Source: Sporobolomyces roseus (Eukaryota > Basidiomycota > Microbotryomycetes > Sporidiobolales > Sporidiobolaceae). From it: a stretch of DNA of 64,000 bases. Shown piece by piece: positions 1 through 10,957 of the stretch. The notes under the pieces were generated by a model that ran no database searches, had not been told where the DNA came from, and saw nothing but the letters and a program-made list of their open reading frames with translations. How positions within the stretch are numbered: the first letter of the stretch is position 1; every line of letters begins with the position of its first letter. The DNA lies in the NCBI GenBank assembly GCA_016617785.1, contig JADILM010000009.1, positions 1,093,482 through 1,157,481 of the forward strand, in the 5' to 3' direction. A program made the translations under genes and the position numbers.

Positions 1-209
1 TCAATCTGCGCTGGAGTACTTCCTGAGCTACCGTCTACCTCAGCCATTGAGCGCGAGACTTCATTGATTGCGTTCTGCACTTCATTCGAAGCGTAGTTGG
101 TGTTGTTGGCGAGTCGTTGTTCGAGTTTGTTGAGAGCTGAGAGAAGAGTAGAGAGTGACGAAGAGGGTTCGCTTGTCGCTAGTCTAGGTCGCTTGCTGTT
201 CTTCTCCAT
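1..209 (-). CDS. Hypothetical protein, 5' end only
   Basis: An open frame starts at ATG 209 on the minus strand and runs off the left edge after about 69 codons without a stop. The peptide begins MEKNSKRPRLATSEP and continues polar and Ser/Asn-rich, with a heptad-like stretch (LSALNKLEQRLANN) that could form a short coiled coil. The KRPR cluster near the N-terminus could be a nuclear localisation signal. I do not recognise the family. Its small, polar, Lys/Arg-led start resembles the start of the accessory gene at 35394, but that is too weak to claim homology. An intron near the edge cannot be excluded. Confidence 0.5.
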   Translation of the reverse strand, partial: MEKNSKRPRLATSEPSSSLSTLLSALNKLEQRLANNTNYASNEVQNAINEVSRSMAEVDGSSGSTPAQI

Positions 210-2072
210 GCTAGTCAGCGTCTCGAAGCAGTAGCAGCTATAGTCGAGGTGAATGGTAAGAAGTTGAGAGACGTTTCCATCTTTCCCCTCTCCGCTATCC
301 TACAACTTGCAGCACGCGAAGGCGATGCTGCTCTATAGCCTACGATCACTTCGCTGCTCGATCCTCACCTCTACTCACTACGTACAGTAGCCGACCTTCG
401 ACTCGCCGACTTTGAATCAAATTCAACTTCTCCAGATTCAACTCGAGTCCCACTGTGCGCCGGGAGAGAAGGCATGCCGTAGATTAGAAGCTGAAGATCA
501 GATAAGCAAAATGACAAACGAGGCGAGCGGATCGGCTACATTTAGAACTTGATGGGGCTCGTTGCCCCTCAAGTTTACACGAGGCGAGAAAGGACCGGAT
601 GCGGAACGATGTAAGTAGCTTACAATCGACTACTGAGTTTTATGAATTGAGCTGATCGAATTGTTTCTCTCTTTTGTTGCGATAAACCGAAAGCTTTTTC
701 GCAAAACCCATGCGTTTCTCTCAACTTCGCCGTTTGTTCGCCGCTTCTCGATCATGCAAACAGTTTAGATCAACGGCTTTCGTCGATCACCTTTGCGAGC
801 CTCGCTCTGCCGAAGACTACAGGCAGCGAAGAGGTCAAAAACTTTCCAGCGGAAGTTTCGCTGTGGTGAGAAAACAAAGGGAGAGTCAAACGGTTCCTTG
901 ATTTCGAGACTAAAGTGTTTACCTTCCGTAAACAGCAAGTTCGACTACCACGCAAGTGAATAGGGTGCTATCGCTTGCCCAGCAAGCGGAACAGGAGGAA
1001 TCAAGACTGGAGATTTTGGCGAAGGAAGATACCGTTCTGGTCAATTTCCGCCGCTTCGTCGCCTTCTCTCGCTTTCCCTGTAAGTCAAACTCCTCAACTT
1101 CGCTGTACCCACTTTCGACACTGTTGGTATCTCCTTCGCAGCGAGGTGCAGTACTGAAGCAAAAATTGTCAAACTTTTACCCTCAGGTCCTGTATTCGAC
1201 AAAGAATGTTCCCTTCGCTTCTCTCGCGTGTTCTCTTGATTCGGAGAGAAGGAGAAGGCTTCCCTCCTGCAAGACGATCGAATGAAAGAAGGAGAACAAA
1301 TTTACAAGCACCTCGGCGCTTCGAGCACCTTTCTTCGACAGTTCTCAACGACCCCTTCGAAGTCGGATCATTCGAGCCGAGGTTTTCGATCGCTCACGCT
1401 CATCTACTTTCGGCCGTCTGGGGCACCGTACTTCCTCTCGCGATCAACGTGCAAGCTGAAACGACGGGAAGTGCCAAAAAGTTCCGTCTCCGTCATGTCA
1501 AGTTCCGAGCTCCCTCTTTCAGCAGAGGCGCGGAATGGATCGACGTCTACGGGCTGCACGGTAAGCCCTCGTTTCTCTCTTTAGCGTCGTCGAACTGCCA
1601 TCGAAAGCTAAACTTGCTTGCAAGATAACAGCTAAACGGATAAACCGTTTCCTTTCATTGTTCTTCGAGCCTGCGCTCATTTCCGATAGAAGAGTGGGCT
1701 ATAACTTGCTCCACAAGGTCAACGATACGAGCAGCAAGAGCCGCTTTAATCTCGTTAAGCTTCTACTCTTTCCGCATTTTTCCCACGAGCGATCTCGGCA
1801 GTTTCGACTCCCTTTCTTCCTCATTTCGTCGGAACCAAGCTTCCAATCGCTCTGTACCCCGCTTAGTACTTTCGAGTCGGCCGCTATCCGTTCCCAGTCA
1901 TGAAGAATCGACGCACCGAAGTATTTTTCATTCATTCGACCGGCTCCGTTTGCCCCCTCTTTTTTTCTCTCTCTTCTCTTGCACACCCTTCATTCGTCTC
2001 CTACCTCTCACTAATACTCTAGCCCTTGACGAAATCTGAGCTCCAAGCCGCTTATCGACCCACTTCGAGCAA
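210..2072. other. Long gene-free interval upstream of the HMG-box gene
   Basis: About 1.86 kb lies between the divergent starts at 209 (minus) and 2073 (plus). Several short open frames occur on the plus strand (for example 956-1285 and 1206-1628), but none has a recognisable domain or a conserved splice pattern. The last 150 bases before 2073 are pyrimidine-rich, as in fungal core promoters. Splice-like signals occur near 611-680 (GTAAGT, GAGCTGAT). The interval may therefore be promoter plus a long, spliced 5' leader of the HMG-box gene. I see no RNA gene or mobile element in it. Confidence 0.4.
548..573. repeat. Small inverted repeat (hairpin)
   Basis: The arms CTTGA-T-GGGGC and GCCCCTCAAG pair over ten bases with one bulged T around the loop TCGTT. 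It lies in the gene-free interval between divergent genes. No function can be assigned. Confidence 0.45.
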
Positions 2073-4113
2073 ATGTCGACGAATCCCACTTTCAACACGA
2101 CGATTCCTCTACCTTCACCTCCTTCCTCTTGTTCCTCACAATCTTACTTCCGCAGGCTCAATTCGGCTGAATCAACAGGATCCAATCTTCCTATCCCTTC
2201 ATCGTACTACTGTCACGACACCCAAATCGAACAACTCCCTTCTCCTCCGATGGATTATTCGACAATCTCGCAAGAGTCTTACTTCAACTTGGATCAGGCT
2301 GTACAGGAGGAGGAACGTATCTCAGCGACGAATCCTTGGGCACTACAGCTTTCCTTCGGTGAGGAGAACTCCTTTCCCCCTCTTTCAGCTCCCGCCAATC
2401 TCTCCTCCTTCGAATCGGTTTCTTCGCCCGACGCAACTTCGCCGCTGTCCGCCGGTGAATCTTCCTTCTCGAATGCGACCTACTCGACTTCGGCTTCCTC
2501 AGTCTCGCACCTCGATCCTTCTCCCCGAGCACCCTACGTTCAAACTTTCCGTATCCCAGGTCCCGCAACCCCTCCTTCTTTGACTTACCTCACTCCCTCA
2601 GCGTCATCACCTTCAAGTAAGCGACCCCTTCACTCGTCTCCTTCACTATCTGCAGCCCTCTCTGTACTCGAACAAACTTCTCCATGGACGCCTCGAGACT
2701 CGGTTTCGACTTTGAAATCGAGTTCGGATCTCCCCTCTACCTCCCTCTTCACTACCCTCGAGTCAGCAGCAGAGCACCTACGTCTTCCGGTCGCAAGTCC
2801 TTACGAGCAAACTCGCAAATCGATCTCCCCTCGACCTGCTCCTCTTCAGATGCAACCCTCTCCGAAACGACCCAAACCTTACCGAAGTACCACTGAGCCC
2901 TACTCTCCCGCTACGAGCATCTCTTCCACTACCTCTTCACTCCCTCCCAAATCACCTAGCAAGTCGAAGGGGAAGAAGAGACCCGAAGGTCACATCCCTC
3001 GAGCTCCGAACGCTTGGATTCTTTATCGTTCAGCGAGGGTCAAGGAGTTGACGGAAACTGGAGAGGCACCCAAGCTTCAATCTGAGACTTTAGACTGCTT
3101 AACGAAGTTAGAGATTGCTAATCTTTCCCCTTTGTTTCGTCTCAGCTAAATTGGTCGCTTCTTTATGGAGGGAAGAATCGGCCGAGGTTAAGGAGGTGTA
3201 TGCTCGACGGGCTTCCGTAGAAGCCAAGCTTCACGCCAAGAGGTATCCTGGTAAGCTTCCACTCTCCTCGACTGCCTTTGACTCGACTTGCGCTAAACCT
3301 ATCGTTCTCGATTCAGGTTACTCTTACAAGCCTACTCAATCGGGTGTACCTCGTCGCAAGCCTTCATCGAAGAAGCTGTCAGACACTGGACGATCCAGAG
3401 CGAAGACGACTTCAGCTCTCGAAGCTCACCTGTCGGGATTCTCGATCGCAGCTTCTTCGGCTCCTCAAACTCCCTATGTCCTTCTCCCTTCCCCTTTCGA
3501 ATCGCATTCGCCCACGAACAGTACCTACAGTGTTGGTGGATCCTACTCGACCATGGACGACTATCCTTTCACTTCCTCGACAAATAGCACTTTCGATTCG
3601 GCTCTCCCCTCGACTCCCAATTCTTCCGCATCCGAAGCTTGGACGGTCTTCCAAGCTTCTGGACTCCCTACCTTCGAATACGCTCTCCCCGATCCTTCAC
3701 CCATGTCGAACTATTCAACCTCGAACGAACCATTCTCGGCTCCTGCCAACCTTTCGACCTTTCCTTTCTCCTTCTCTCAACCTCCTCCCGTCTTCGAGCC
3801 ATTCCACGAATCACCCATCTCTTCTTCCTTCGACATGAACTGCTCTCCCTCGTCGATACAACCTTATCCTAGCGTTCTAGCTCCCTCTCTTCCCGTGACC
3901 CCTCCAGCTCCAGAAGCGACTTATGAAGAATTCCTCGCTTCTCTCCCCGTCGATCGATCCGGTCAGATCTCAGTCCCTGTCTCCTCGACCTACTCGAATG
4001 GAATGACTGAGCCGAGTAACGACGAGACTCTCTCGACTTCATTCGAAGAATACCCCCTACATCGACAATCCGAAAATTCGCAAGATTACCCAAATCCATA
4101 CCTTTACCTCTAA
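2073..4113 (+). CDS. HMG-box transcription factor (MATA_HMG type)
   Basis: A Ser/Pro-rich regulator of roughly 640 residues with a single HMG box in its middle. The box begins GHIPRAPNAWILYRSARVKE, a fungal MATA_HMG-type start with the usual PNA-ILYR core. It continues SKLVASLWREESAEVKEVY and ends near AKRYPGYSYKP, so all three helices are represented. This class binds DNA in the minor groove and includes mating and sexual-development factors of basidiomycetes. An intron at about 3251-3316 is 66 bases and has no in-frame stop. The intron inside the box (about 3097-3145) has a clear CTCAG acceptor but no GT donor in the right phase; a GC donor at 3097 fits. The flanks are low-complexity Ser/Thr/Pro. 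The specific role is not determinable. Confidence 0.85.
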
Positions 4114-4458
4114 AAAGAGTGCTGGCACTCTCTCCTTCTCTCTTTGCACATTCTTCTTATCTCCTACACTCTCGCATACCTCAGACCTCTCTTCGCATCT
4201 TCTTCTCTCTTCTCTTCGCAACTTTCATATCGTACTTATTTCGCATTTTACATTTTTTCACTCTTGAACATAGCCGGAATCTCATATTGTTGGATATCAT
4301 CTCATCTTTTATCTCAGTCTCTTCCTGCGAGATCGAGCGAGTCTCGCAAGAACCAGCTTTTCGCGAATAAACTTTCGAATGAGTCGCTTCTTCTGCTTTC
4401 CCTTTTCACTTTCCTCCTCTCGCTTTCCACTTCATCGCCTCTCTTCAGGCTCAATAGT

Positions 4459-5382
4459 ATGGCATTACCAAGCTGGCAAGCGCAAATTCGCTCCTCTCTG
4501 ATCCAACGAAATCAGATCGAACAATCCCATTCAGAAATGATCGAACATTGTCGGAGACTCAACGAACAACTCGTAGTATGGAAAGAGCGGAACAGGGTCT
4601 TGTTAGCGGGCGCGAACGGGTCAGCTAAGGGTACAGCGAGTGCGGGAGGTGGGAAGGGAGATGGAGTTCAATCAGGAGGTGGGGGCGCAAAGTGAGTCCT
4701 CTCCCATTCGCTTGGAGTGCAGCTGGAGTATGAGTTGAGCTGATGAGATTCGTCTGGGAGAGATAGTGACTCGATGAGACTCGCACTAATACAATCTCTC
4801 GAATCTGAATTATCGACTCTGCGGCAAGACCTCTCGGAACAGTACAAGTTACAATCGCATAACGCTCAACGGTTACTGTCATTAACGGATCAGTTGAGAG
4901 ACGCGGAAGAAAGAGAGAGGGAGGAAAGAGAGGAATTGAGGAGTTTGAGGCATGAGGTTGAGGGATTGAGGGAGAAGCAGAGAGGATTCAGAGACATCGT
5001 TGCGGACAAGGAGAAGCAACTGCTGGTGAGTGACGACCGAATTCGAGTCGAGGATCGAAGTGCGAGTCGAGATGTTTCGCAATTCGAGCAGCGAAGAACC
5101 TCAATTCGACTCTGTTAGATCGTTTGCTGACTCGTTCTAATTCACTCGTATTCGCAGATACTACAAGACGATCACACTTCTCTATCACTCGAACTGAATC
5201 AACAAGATCTGCTCATCTCTCGACTCAAAGAGGACAACAAGAATTTATTGGATCGATGGTTGGAAGCGAAGCGGGAAGAAGCGGAACGGATGAACGAGGC
5301 GAACGAGTGGGTCAGTCAGGCTCGGAAGCTGAAAGTGGAAGATGGAGAAAAGGATGAAGAGGAGATGAAGGAGGAGAAGTAG
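4459..5382 (+). CDS. ATG16: Autophagy protein Atg16
   Basis: Three exons (4459-4691, 4779-5025, 5158-5382) join in frame to about 235 residues. The N-terminus MALPSWQAQIRSSLIQRN matches the Atg5-binding helix of Atg16. A Gly-rich linker and a long heptad coiled coil (residues about 80-200) follow. The C-terminal block holds the family signature: LQDDHTSLSLELNQQ, then LKEDNKNLLDRWLEAK, then ERMNEANEW. Atg16 dimerises through this coil and, with Atg5-Atg12, directs Atg8 lipidation at the phagophore. Like yeast Atg16, and unlike animal ATG16L1, it has no WD40 propeller. The start is chosen because the conserved helix begins there, although an in-frame ATG exists farther upstream at 4144. Confidence 0.9.
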
Positions 5383-5772
5383 GAAATCGTTCGTTTGCAC
5401 ACTCTTCAATTGTTGACTCGCTAAACTCGTCTATACTTGTTGTCGTAATATCGCACGCTTCTGCTCTTCAGATGGTCCCGGTTCGAACCCTCCGTTGTAT
5501 AGCGGCTTCGTCTCGCCCTTTCAGACATGTTCGCTTCACGAGTCTTCTCGCCGAAGCTCACGAATGCTCGTCGACAACGGCTCGCGTCACTCCTCTGGCG
5601 AGTGACACTCTCAGATGTAGGATCGACTCGAAAAGGAGAGTTGGCAGTCAAAGAAAACGTCTCGTGTGCATTGCGAAGAGGAATTGGGCCTCAAGAAACA
5701 GAGGAAAAGTGGGTAGAGGAGATCGAGTATGTCAAAGAACAGTTTGCTGATAGGGCTTGCGGAACGACTAGT
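5383..5772. other. Convergent 3' interval
   Basis: This lies between the 3' ends of ATG16 (plus) and the accessory gene ending at 5773 (minus). A plus-strand open frame (5527-5778) overlaps the tail of the accessory gene and has no recognisable domain, so I treat it as chance. A GGTTCGAACCC sequence near 5480 resembles a tRNA T-loop but no tRNA fold surrounds it. Confidence 0.4.
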
Positions 5773-6928
5773 CTATAGCGGGGACAACCTCAATCCTCCT
5801 TCTTTCGCTTCTCCGAATGTTTCGATGTCGTGCATCGCAGCGACTCTCCTTGAGATGCGATTGTGAACGAGCGAGTGTTGTTCGCGACGAGGTAGAATGC
5901 TTGAGATAGCCAAGCCGAAGCTGGATTGAGGTGGCGGCTAGCGTCAAGAAAAGACGACGAATTGTCAGTCCTTGATCCATTTAGGCGACGATCCCCGTCA
6001 CTTACAACCAGATCTAGATTGGCAATGAAGGTCTTTGGCGTGTACTTGTCGAGAAGATGTTTGTGGCTGTCACAGAGCTGGAATACCGAACGAATGGTGA
6101 GTTGAATTTGTGATGGTTAGCGGCGAGTTTGCTCACCTGTGCTTTTGTCTCTGAAAGAAAGGTAAGCCTGTCGTAGATCTTCATCCAGTTACCTCGATGC
6201 TTCAAGTTCCATCCGCCTGCACCTGTTGAAAGGTCCGCAATGATTGCGCTGATTGCATTCTTTGCGAGACCTTGCGTTTTGGAATCTTGTTGGTGTTGAG
6301 CGATATAAATCGAATACGGGTGGATTCTTCTCGACCGGTAAGATTGAGGAGACTATTCATCACTCATTGATCAGCATGGCAAAGACCTTCGAATTTTCAA
6401 GAGGCGTCGAAAGGAAACGGACCTCAAGCTTGAGACTCTTGACCAAGTTCTTCGCTCGGTACTCTTTTTGCATCTTGCCTTCTAATGGAATGAGCATCTC
6501 ACCGGGCTGGTGCAGTCCCATGAGTCAGCTCGAGCTCAACAGGAAACACGATGAGAGATGTAAATTACCGTAAGACGAATTAGACCATCCAATTTCTCGA
6601 TCACTTTGAGGGCGTTTGAAGTGATGTAGTAGTTGAAATCAGGGTCCGTCTCTGGTCCTTTCAAGCACTCAATTATCTCCGATTTCCACCTCTTAAGCGT
6701 AGCGATATTGTGAGGATTGTGATGACCAGCGATGATGTGGTCGAGGCGATCAGTAACCTTGTTGCGATTGGTAGTAGCCAGTGCATCTTCGCTCCCCTTG
6801 CGGAAACTGATTCGATCTTGAGTATTATGCCTCGTAAGGTCCAACCCGGTGTATTCTGGCGGTGCCATCCATTCTGGCGACGCTCCGTCGACCTCATACA
6901 CTGGTAATGATGCGCTTTCTAAAGCCAT
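5773..6928 (-). CDS. Accessory Family 1 protein, copy A
   Basis: Function unrecognised. Five exons can be read by comparison with the gene at 39082. Exon 1 starts MALESASLPVYEVDGASPEW and contains LKRWKSEIIECLKGPETDPD. Exon 2 contains PGEMLIPLEGKMQKEYRAKN. Exon 3 begins SPQS and ends with WNLKHRGNWMKIYDRLTF. Exon 4 is LCDSHKHLLDKYTPKTFIAN. Exon 5 ends EAKEGGLRLSPL. Each exon has a counterpart at 39082-40302 in the same order with introns at matching places, which strongly supports a real gene. No signal peptide or membrane segment is evident. The gene is divergent from the Family 2 gene at 8074. The start at 6928 is preferred over the in-frame ATG at 7057, because 7057 lies upstream of the CTAAACCCGAC element shared with relatives. 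Confidence 0.7.
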
Positions 6929-6986
6929 CAGATCAACGAGGAGGAAATGAGGGTAGGAGGTAGACAGATTCTCAATGAGCGAGTCT

Positions 6987-6999
6987 GTCGGGTTTAGGA
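6987..6999 (-). promoter_or_regulatory. CTAAACCCGAC element before Family 1 copy A
   Basis: On the minus strand the sequence TTCCTAAACCCGACAG lies about 60 bases before the predicted start at 6928. It matches elements before the genes at 35394 and 39082. It may be a promoter or transcription-start element of the accessory family. The assignment rests only on shared position and sequence. Confidence 0.5.
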
Positions 7000-7069
7000 A
7001 AAGGTCCGCGCTATTCCGGTCGATCGCCAGCGGTATCTCCGCCCTCTTCTGGGTCATCAGATCAAGTGA

Positions 7070-7790
7070 AGTAGGTAAGGTAGCGAAGCAGCGTCGTAGA
7101 AGATCCGAAGCGAGAGGAGGAAAGGCCCAAAGAGCGTGAGATTGCGATTTTTCCGCTGTCGAAGCTGACTGAGAAGGGCGATGTAGTTTGAGAAGCGTCG
7201 AGCGTTACCGAGTGTCGTAGAAGCATGGTTTGTAGAAGCTTGAGTCAGAGACTACTCGAGAGAGGGTAGTCAGCGAAATCAGGGAACTTTTTCGAAAGGA
7301 ACGGTCCAAATCGATAAACGTACCTTCTCCATCTATCTTCGGCCCCAATAGCAAGAGTCTGAGCTCTCTGATCTACTCCTTCGTTCTCTACACGCTCGAC
7401 TGCCTCTCCATGACTCAGTCTTTCCTGCCCTTTCGATGTTCGCTTTCTCCCAATAACCAGCAAGAGAGACTAGTCAACAGCATGAGCGAGTGGCAAAGTA
7501 GCTTGAAAGAATCGTAGAGTCGTTTTCTGAGTGTAGAGGTACCTTGCGAGAGTGTACATTAGCTCATCAATTCAAAGTCGAGATGGGGAAAGAGAAGAGC
7601 GAGGACTCACCTAAGCGTACTTGTAGCAGCTTCTGGGTTCATCTTGAGTATGTAGCTGGTGATCAAGAGTAAGAATGAGTAGCCAGAGCGGGTGGTCGAA
7701 GTAGGAAAGGTACTCCAAGATCGACTAACTTTGGATCGTCTCTTCACTTGCTACACTTCACTTTCGATCTCGCTTCGGCTACGATGATGC
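7070..7790 (-). repeat. Dispersed accessory repeat, copy A
   Basis: About 720 bases match, in order, segments at 34520-35335 (plus) and 50388-51090 (minus). Shared landmarks on the minus strand are: a stretch ending in GCTACAAGTACGCTTAG followed by donor GTGAGTCCTCGC; an acceptor CTCTCGCAAG; a block encoding GVDQRAQTLAIGAEDRW; a second donor GTACGT; acceptor CTCTCGAGTAG; and a block containing ATGCTTCTACGACACTCGG. Intron-like parts are conserved as well as exon-like parts, which points to DNA-level duplication. Frames are interrupted between blocks, so it could be a decayed coding gene, a spliced non-coding RNA or the spliced leader of the Family 1 gene. Copy A lies directly upstream of the gene starting at 6928. 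Confidence 0.75.
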
Positions 7791-7914
7791 TCTTGATATT
7801 GTTGAAATTTCTAGAGGCTGCTGTAAGCCTACTGGAAATGCTCTGGCTCACCCTGAATCCGTCCCCTCATCTCGCTTCTGATTTCATCGCGGTATATGAG
7901 CTAACGCCTCGCCA

Positions 7915-7927
7915 TCTAATCCCGACG
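7915..7927 (+). promoter_or_regulatory. CTAATCCCGACG element before Family 2 copy G
   Basis: This is a one-base variant of the CTAAACCCGACG element found before Family 1 genes. It lies about 150 bases before the predicted start at 8074. It may be a shared promoter element of the accessory islands. Confidence 0.35.
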
Positions 7928-8073
7928 CTTCTAGCCCACTTCCGAACTCTTGCTATGTTCGTACGGATGTCGGCCTTTCCCCTGAATTCGACGTGCTCCT
8001 CTTCTGCCTGGTCTCTTTTCTCTCTTCCCTTCTCCCGTGTCTTCTTCCTCCCGTTCGTTCCGCAACGGAAGCA

Positions 8074-8799
8074 ATGGCTTTCGGCGATATGAGACCTACC
8101 TCCAGTCAGTCAGAAGGACGGATCGAGGGGAGCTTATCCCGAAGCCTCACAACTAGACCAGGCGGTGGGCAAGACGTACTGACACCAGCATTGTCTTACC
8201 AAATAGCACAACAGCTACTCGGTACGCTAGCTCCTCGCTATCTCGTATGATTCGCTGATATTGCCAGCGATTTCCTGAGCAGGTCGATAACCTCCGTACA
8301 GACGAGCAGAAATTCCGTGACGGCATTCATCAAGTCGCTCCTCGTCTCATGTACGGTCCCCCCTCTCCAGCAAGCAGCGCCATAGCAAGAATCATAAATT
8401 ATCACTTAGAGCACGGAATGGATCACTTGAGGGTGAGCTTTCTATTGCGCTCTCGATTATTGCGCTCACTAAATGGTATGGCTTTTACTACAGACCGTTT
8501 CGTATCGAGATCATCCAATGGACCATTGCGATTCGATTTTCTTCGAATTCGTTCCCGACACTTGGCGTTTCTTTAATCCCGTCTTCAAATCAGGGAAACA
8601 CTCATGGACAGAGGAACTCGAACTCGTAGCTACAAAGATGTACAAGGTCGCGCCTGGCAACGAGTGGTTGACCGGTAGTCAGATCAAGGAACAACAGTGC
8701 AAAGCTGCCGGTTACGAGCAACGCTCAATCGGTCACCGACTCTTTGCTACGCACGGAATTCATCGTCAGGATTGGATTGAGGGATATGAGCGTACTTGA
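8074..8799 (+). CDS. Accessory Family 2 protein, copy G
   Basis: Function unrecognised. The readable exons are an N-terminal block starting MAFGDMRPTSSQSEGR, a middle block with LRTDEQKFRDGIHQVAPRL, and a last exon with DSIFFEFVPDTWRFFNPVF, TGSQIKEQQCKAAGYEQ and the end GIHRQDWIEGYERT. The FFEFVP block, the TG...EQ block and the intron directly before TVSYRD (after HLR) match the gene at 36858-37689, where the same intron follows NLR. The exon junction near 8220-8280 does not join cleanly with two exons. By analogy with the relative, a micro-exon is probably missing from my model. The gene is head-to-head with the Family 1 gene at 5773-6928 and converges on the CCCH gene at 9045. Confidence 0.6.
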
Positions 8800-9044
8800 G
8801 CTTGAGTAGCAGTAACCTTCCCTTTCTTCTGTCTTTCTTTGTCGATGGTAGTCTGATTTAGCGTTCGCAGCTCGTTTGTCAATGAACGCTATCATCAGTC
8901 GCGAATCCGTCGGTTTCGCAGCTCGGCCTCCCCTCTGTTGTAACTCACGATGCCGCCTCTTCATGCTGGAAGCAGGCTGAACGAGTGGTCCTCGGTATTT
9001 CACAGTATTTTCACTAGAAAAGCTTTTTTCGTTTAGAACTACTT

Positions 9045-10748
9045 TCAAACCCTCGAAGAATGAGGCATAGCCTTCTCCTTGAACTTGCAAGTCGTTCCCC
9101 AAGGACAACCTTTGATCGTGAAAGGGCATCGATGACCTTGAATACAATTCGCATCTCCCTTCTTGCATTTTCCTCGACTAGCATCCATACAAACTGTCGA
9201 TTTGACCCAGAGTGGGAACAAGTCTCGTTCTTTTGCGGTGAAAGGGAAATTGTGAGAGAAGCGACAGGACTGAGCGGTTTGAGGACATCCGGTGGAAGAG
9301 CAGTAGTGTCGTTTGCAAGGTTGAGTGTTTGAGCGGAATGAGAGGAACGGAGTCTGGAAGGCTGGAAGCGAGGAGACGAGCCCTTGAGGAGTCTTCGAGA
9401 TCGTCTCGACGTTTGCGGGTGCAGCACGAGATGCCTGTGGCCAGAGAGAAGTGAGCGAAGTGAAGAAAAGGAAAGTGAGGTCTTACCGTTGAACGAGGTA
9501 CCTTCTTCTCAGCTTGACGCGAAGGAGGAGTCGAGGTCATGTGAGGGGGAGGGATATCTGCTTGTGGAGGCGAGGGAGGAGTCGAAGGAGGCACGAAAGG
9601 GATCATCGCGGTCGAGTACTCGGCATCGAGAACCTCTGCGAAATCTTCCTGAGCATAGTCGAGTTCGATAAAAGGCGGAGAAGGTGCGCGAGGAAGAGGA
9701 GTCGATGATGAAGGTTGCGGAGAAGGAGAATGATAGGCGAATTGCTGTGACGAAGGGTTGTCTGCCTCTTCCTGAAGCTTCGATGTTCGTTCAGTAAACG
9801 TCTTCCGAGCTGAGAAGAAAGCGAAGACTCACATCGGAAGGAGCATCCCAAATCAATCCTGAAGCGATTGGCGAATGACGAGAAGTCGAAGCGACAATTG
9901 GATCTTCCTCGCTCGCAAAACTTTGGTGAACCCAATTTTGAACCTTCCTTTCCTCGATCTCACCAGTTCCTCCCTCTTCCTCGAACTGTCCCATATCCCA
10001 AATCCTCGCTGCTACTTCTGGCGAGAGTAATCCTCCGAACAAGTCTTCGAATTCCCTTGAAGTTTTGAACCATCCTTCGCTCGAAAGGTGACGATACGAA
10101 GGAGCGATGGTGACGGTACTGAGGAAAGTGATCTTGAGTTTGAGATCGATAGGAAGAGATAGGAGGTAGGGATAGAGGTCGTTATTGTGCAGAGAAGCGA
10201 GAAAGACGCAGGAGGTCGAAGAGAGGGGAAGATACAATTCGAGGAGTTCTACAAGGAGCTGCGATCAGTTCTAGCTTCATACAGAGTAGAAGAGATGACT
10301 CACGCTTGATGCGAGAACCCGAGGGAATCGGTTCGACGACGTAACAATTGTTCTCAGTCGTTGCGAAACCTGACAAGAACGAGTCGACTCTACGTTGAGG
10401 GATTGAGAGGGATTCCTTCCTGTCACTGAGAGGATTCTTACCGGCCAGTCAGGTTTTGTTACGTGAACTGAGGAGCAAAGATCGAACTCACGCGACTAGG
10501 TAAACAACGAGAGATGAAGAAGTTGGAATCCCTGATCTAACGAGACTCGCTTTGACTCGATGGTAGAGGTGTGTAGCTGCTTGTTGACCCCCTTGTTCCC
10601 CATCAGCGATCAAAGAAGCGTTGAACTGTTTGAAGGGAGTGGGGGAAATAAGGTGAGTTGATTAGAGGACGAGCGAGAGAGGAGAGGGATTGGAACTCAC
10701 CTGATCACCTTCTGCATTGAGCAGTACTACTGATAGTGAGTCGCTCAT
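9045..10748 (-). CDS. CCCH zinc-finger protein, paralog 1
   Basis: A multi-exon gene starting MSDSLSVVLLNAEGDQ. The N-terminal part (FNASLIADGEQGGQQAATHL, then SLVVYLVADRKESLSIPQ) resembles the NYN-like domain found before CCCH fingers in other fungal proteins; this assignment is tentative. A middle block begins YLPLSSTSCVFLASL. The C-terminus has two clear fingers with spacings C-x9-C-x6-C-x3-H and C-x7-C-x6-C-x3-H, separated by FPLWVKSTVCMD, plus a possible third (CPWGTTCKF). It ends KAMPHSSRV. CCCH fingers usually bind RNA. The gene at 30922 is a full-length paralog with matching exons. The 3' end faces the accessory gene at 8074. Confidence 0.8.
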
Positions 10749-10957
10749 CACTTGCAGAGTGAAGTGGAAGGGGAAGTGAGGGGAAGTGGAGAGAAGGCAA
10801 AAGTGGGAAACGAGATGGAGAAAGGGTTGGTGCTTTCGCTCTTCACTCATTCTGGCGAAATGCGAACGAGAGTAGTCCAGCTTATTCTTACAACAGTTTT
10901 ACGATCAGAAAGAACAAACGAACAAAAGTACTTCGACCATACCCCAACAGAAAGAGA

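Noticed and set aside
2026..2583. Alternative frame overlapping the HMG-box gene start
   Set aside because: Arg/Ser/Pro-rich shadow frame of the Ser/Pro-rich coding exon. The HMG-box frame has domain support.
5475..5500. tRNA-like T-loop (GGTTCGAACCC)
   Set aside because: The T-stem pairs only two of five bases on either strand, and no D-arm, anticodon arm or acceptor stem can be formed around it.
6987..6999. Interstitial telomeric repeat (CTAAACCC)
   Set aside because: Each site has a single or at most double copy, it is not in tandem, and it is always placed before an accessory gene. A promoter-like element fits better.
5773..8799. A divergent homeodomain HD1/HD2 mating-type pair
   Set aside because: The head-to-head layout is reminiscent, but neither protein contains a WFxNxR homeodomain helix or any recognisable homeodomain.
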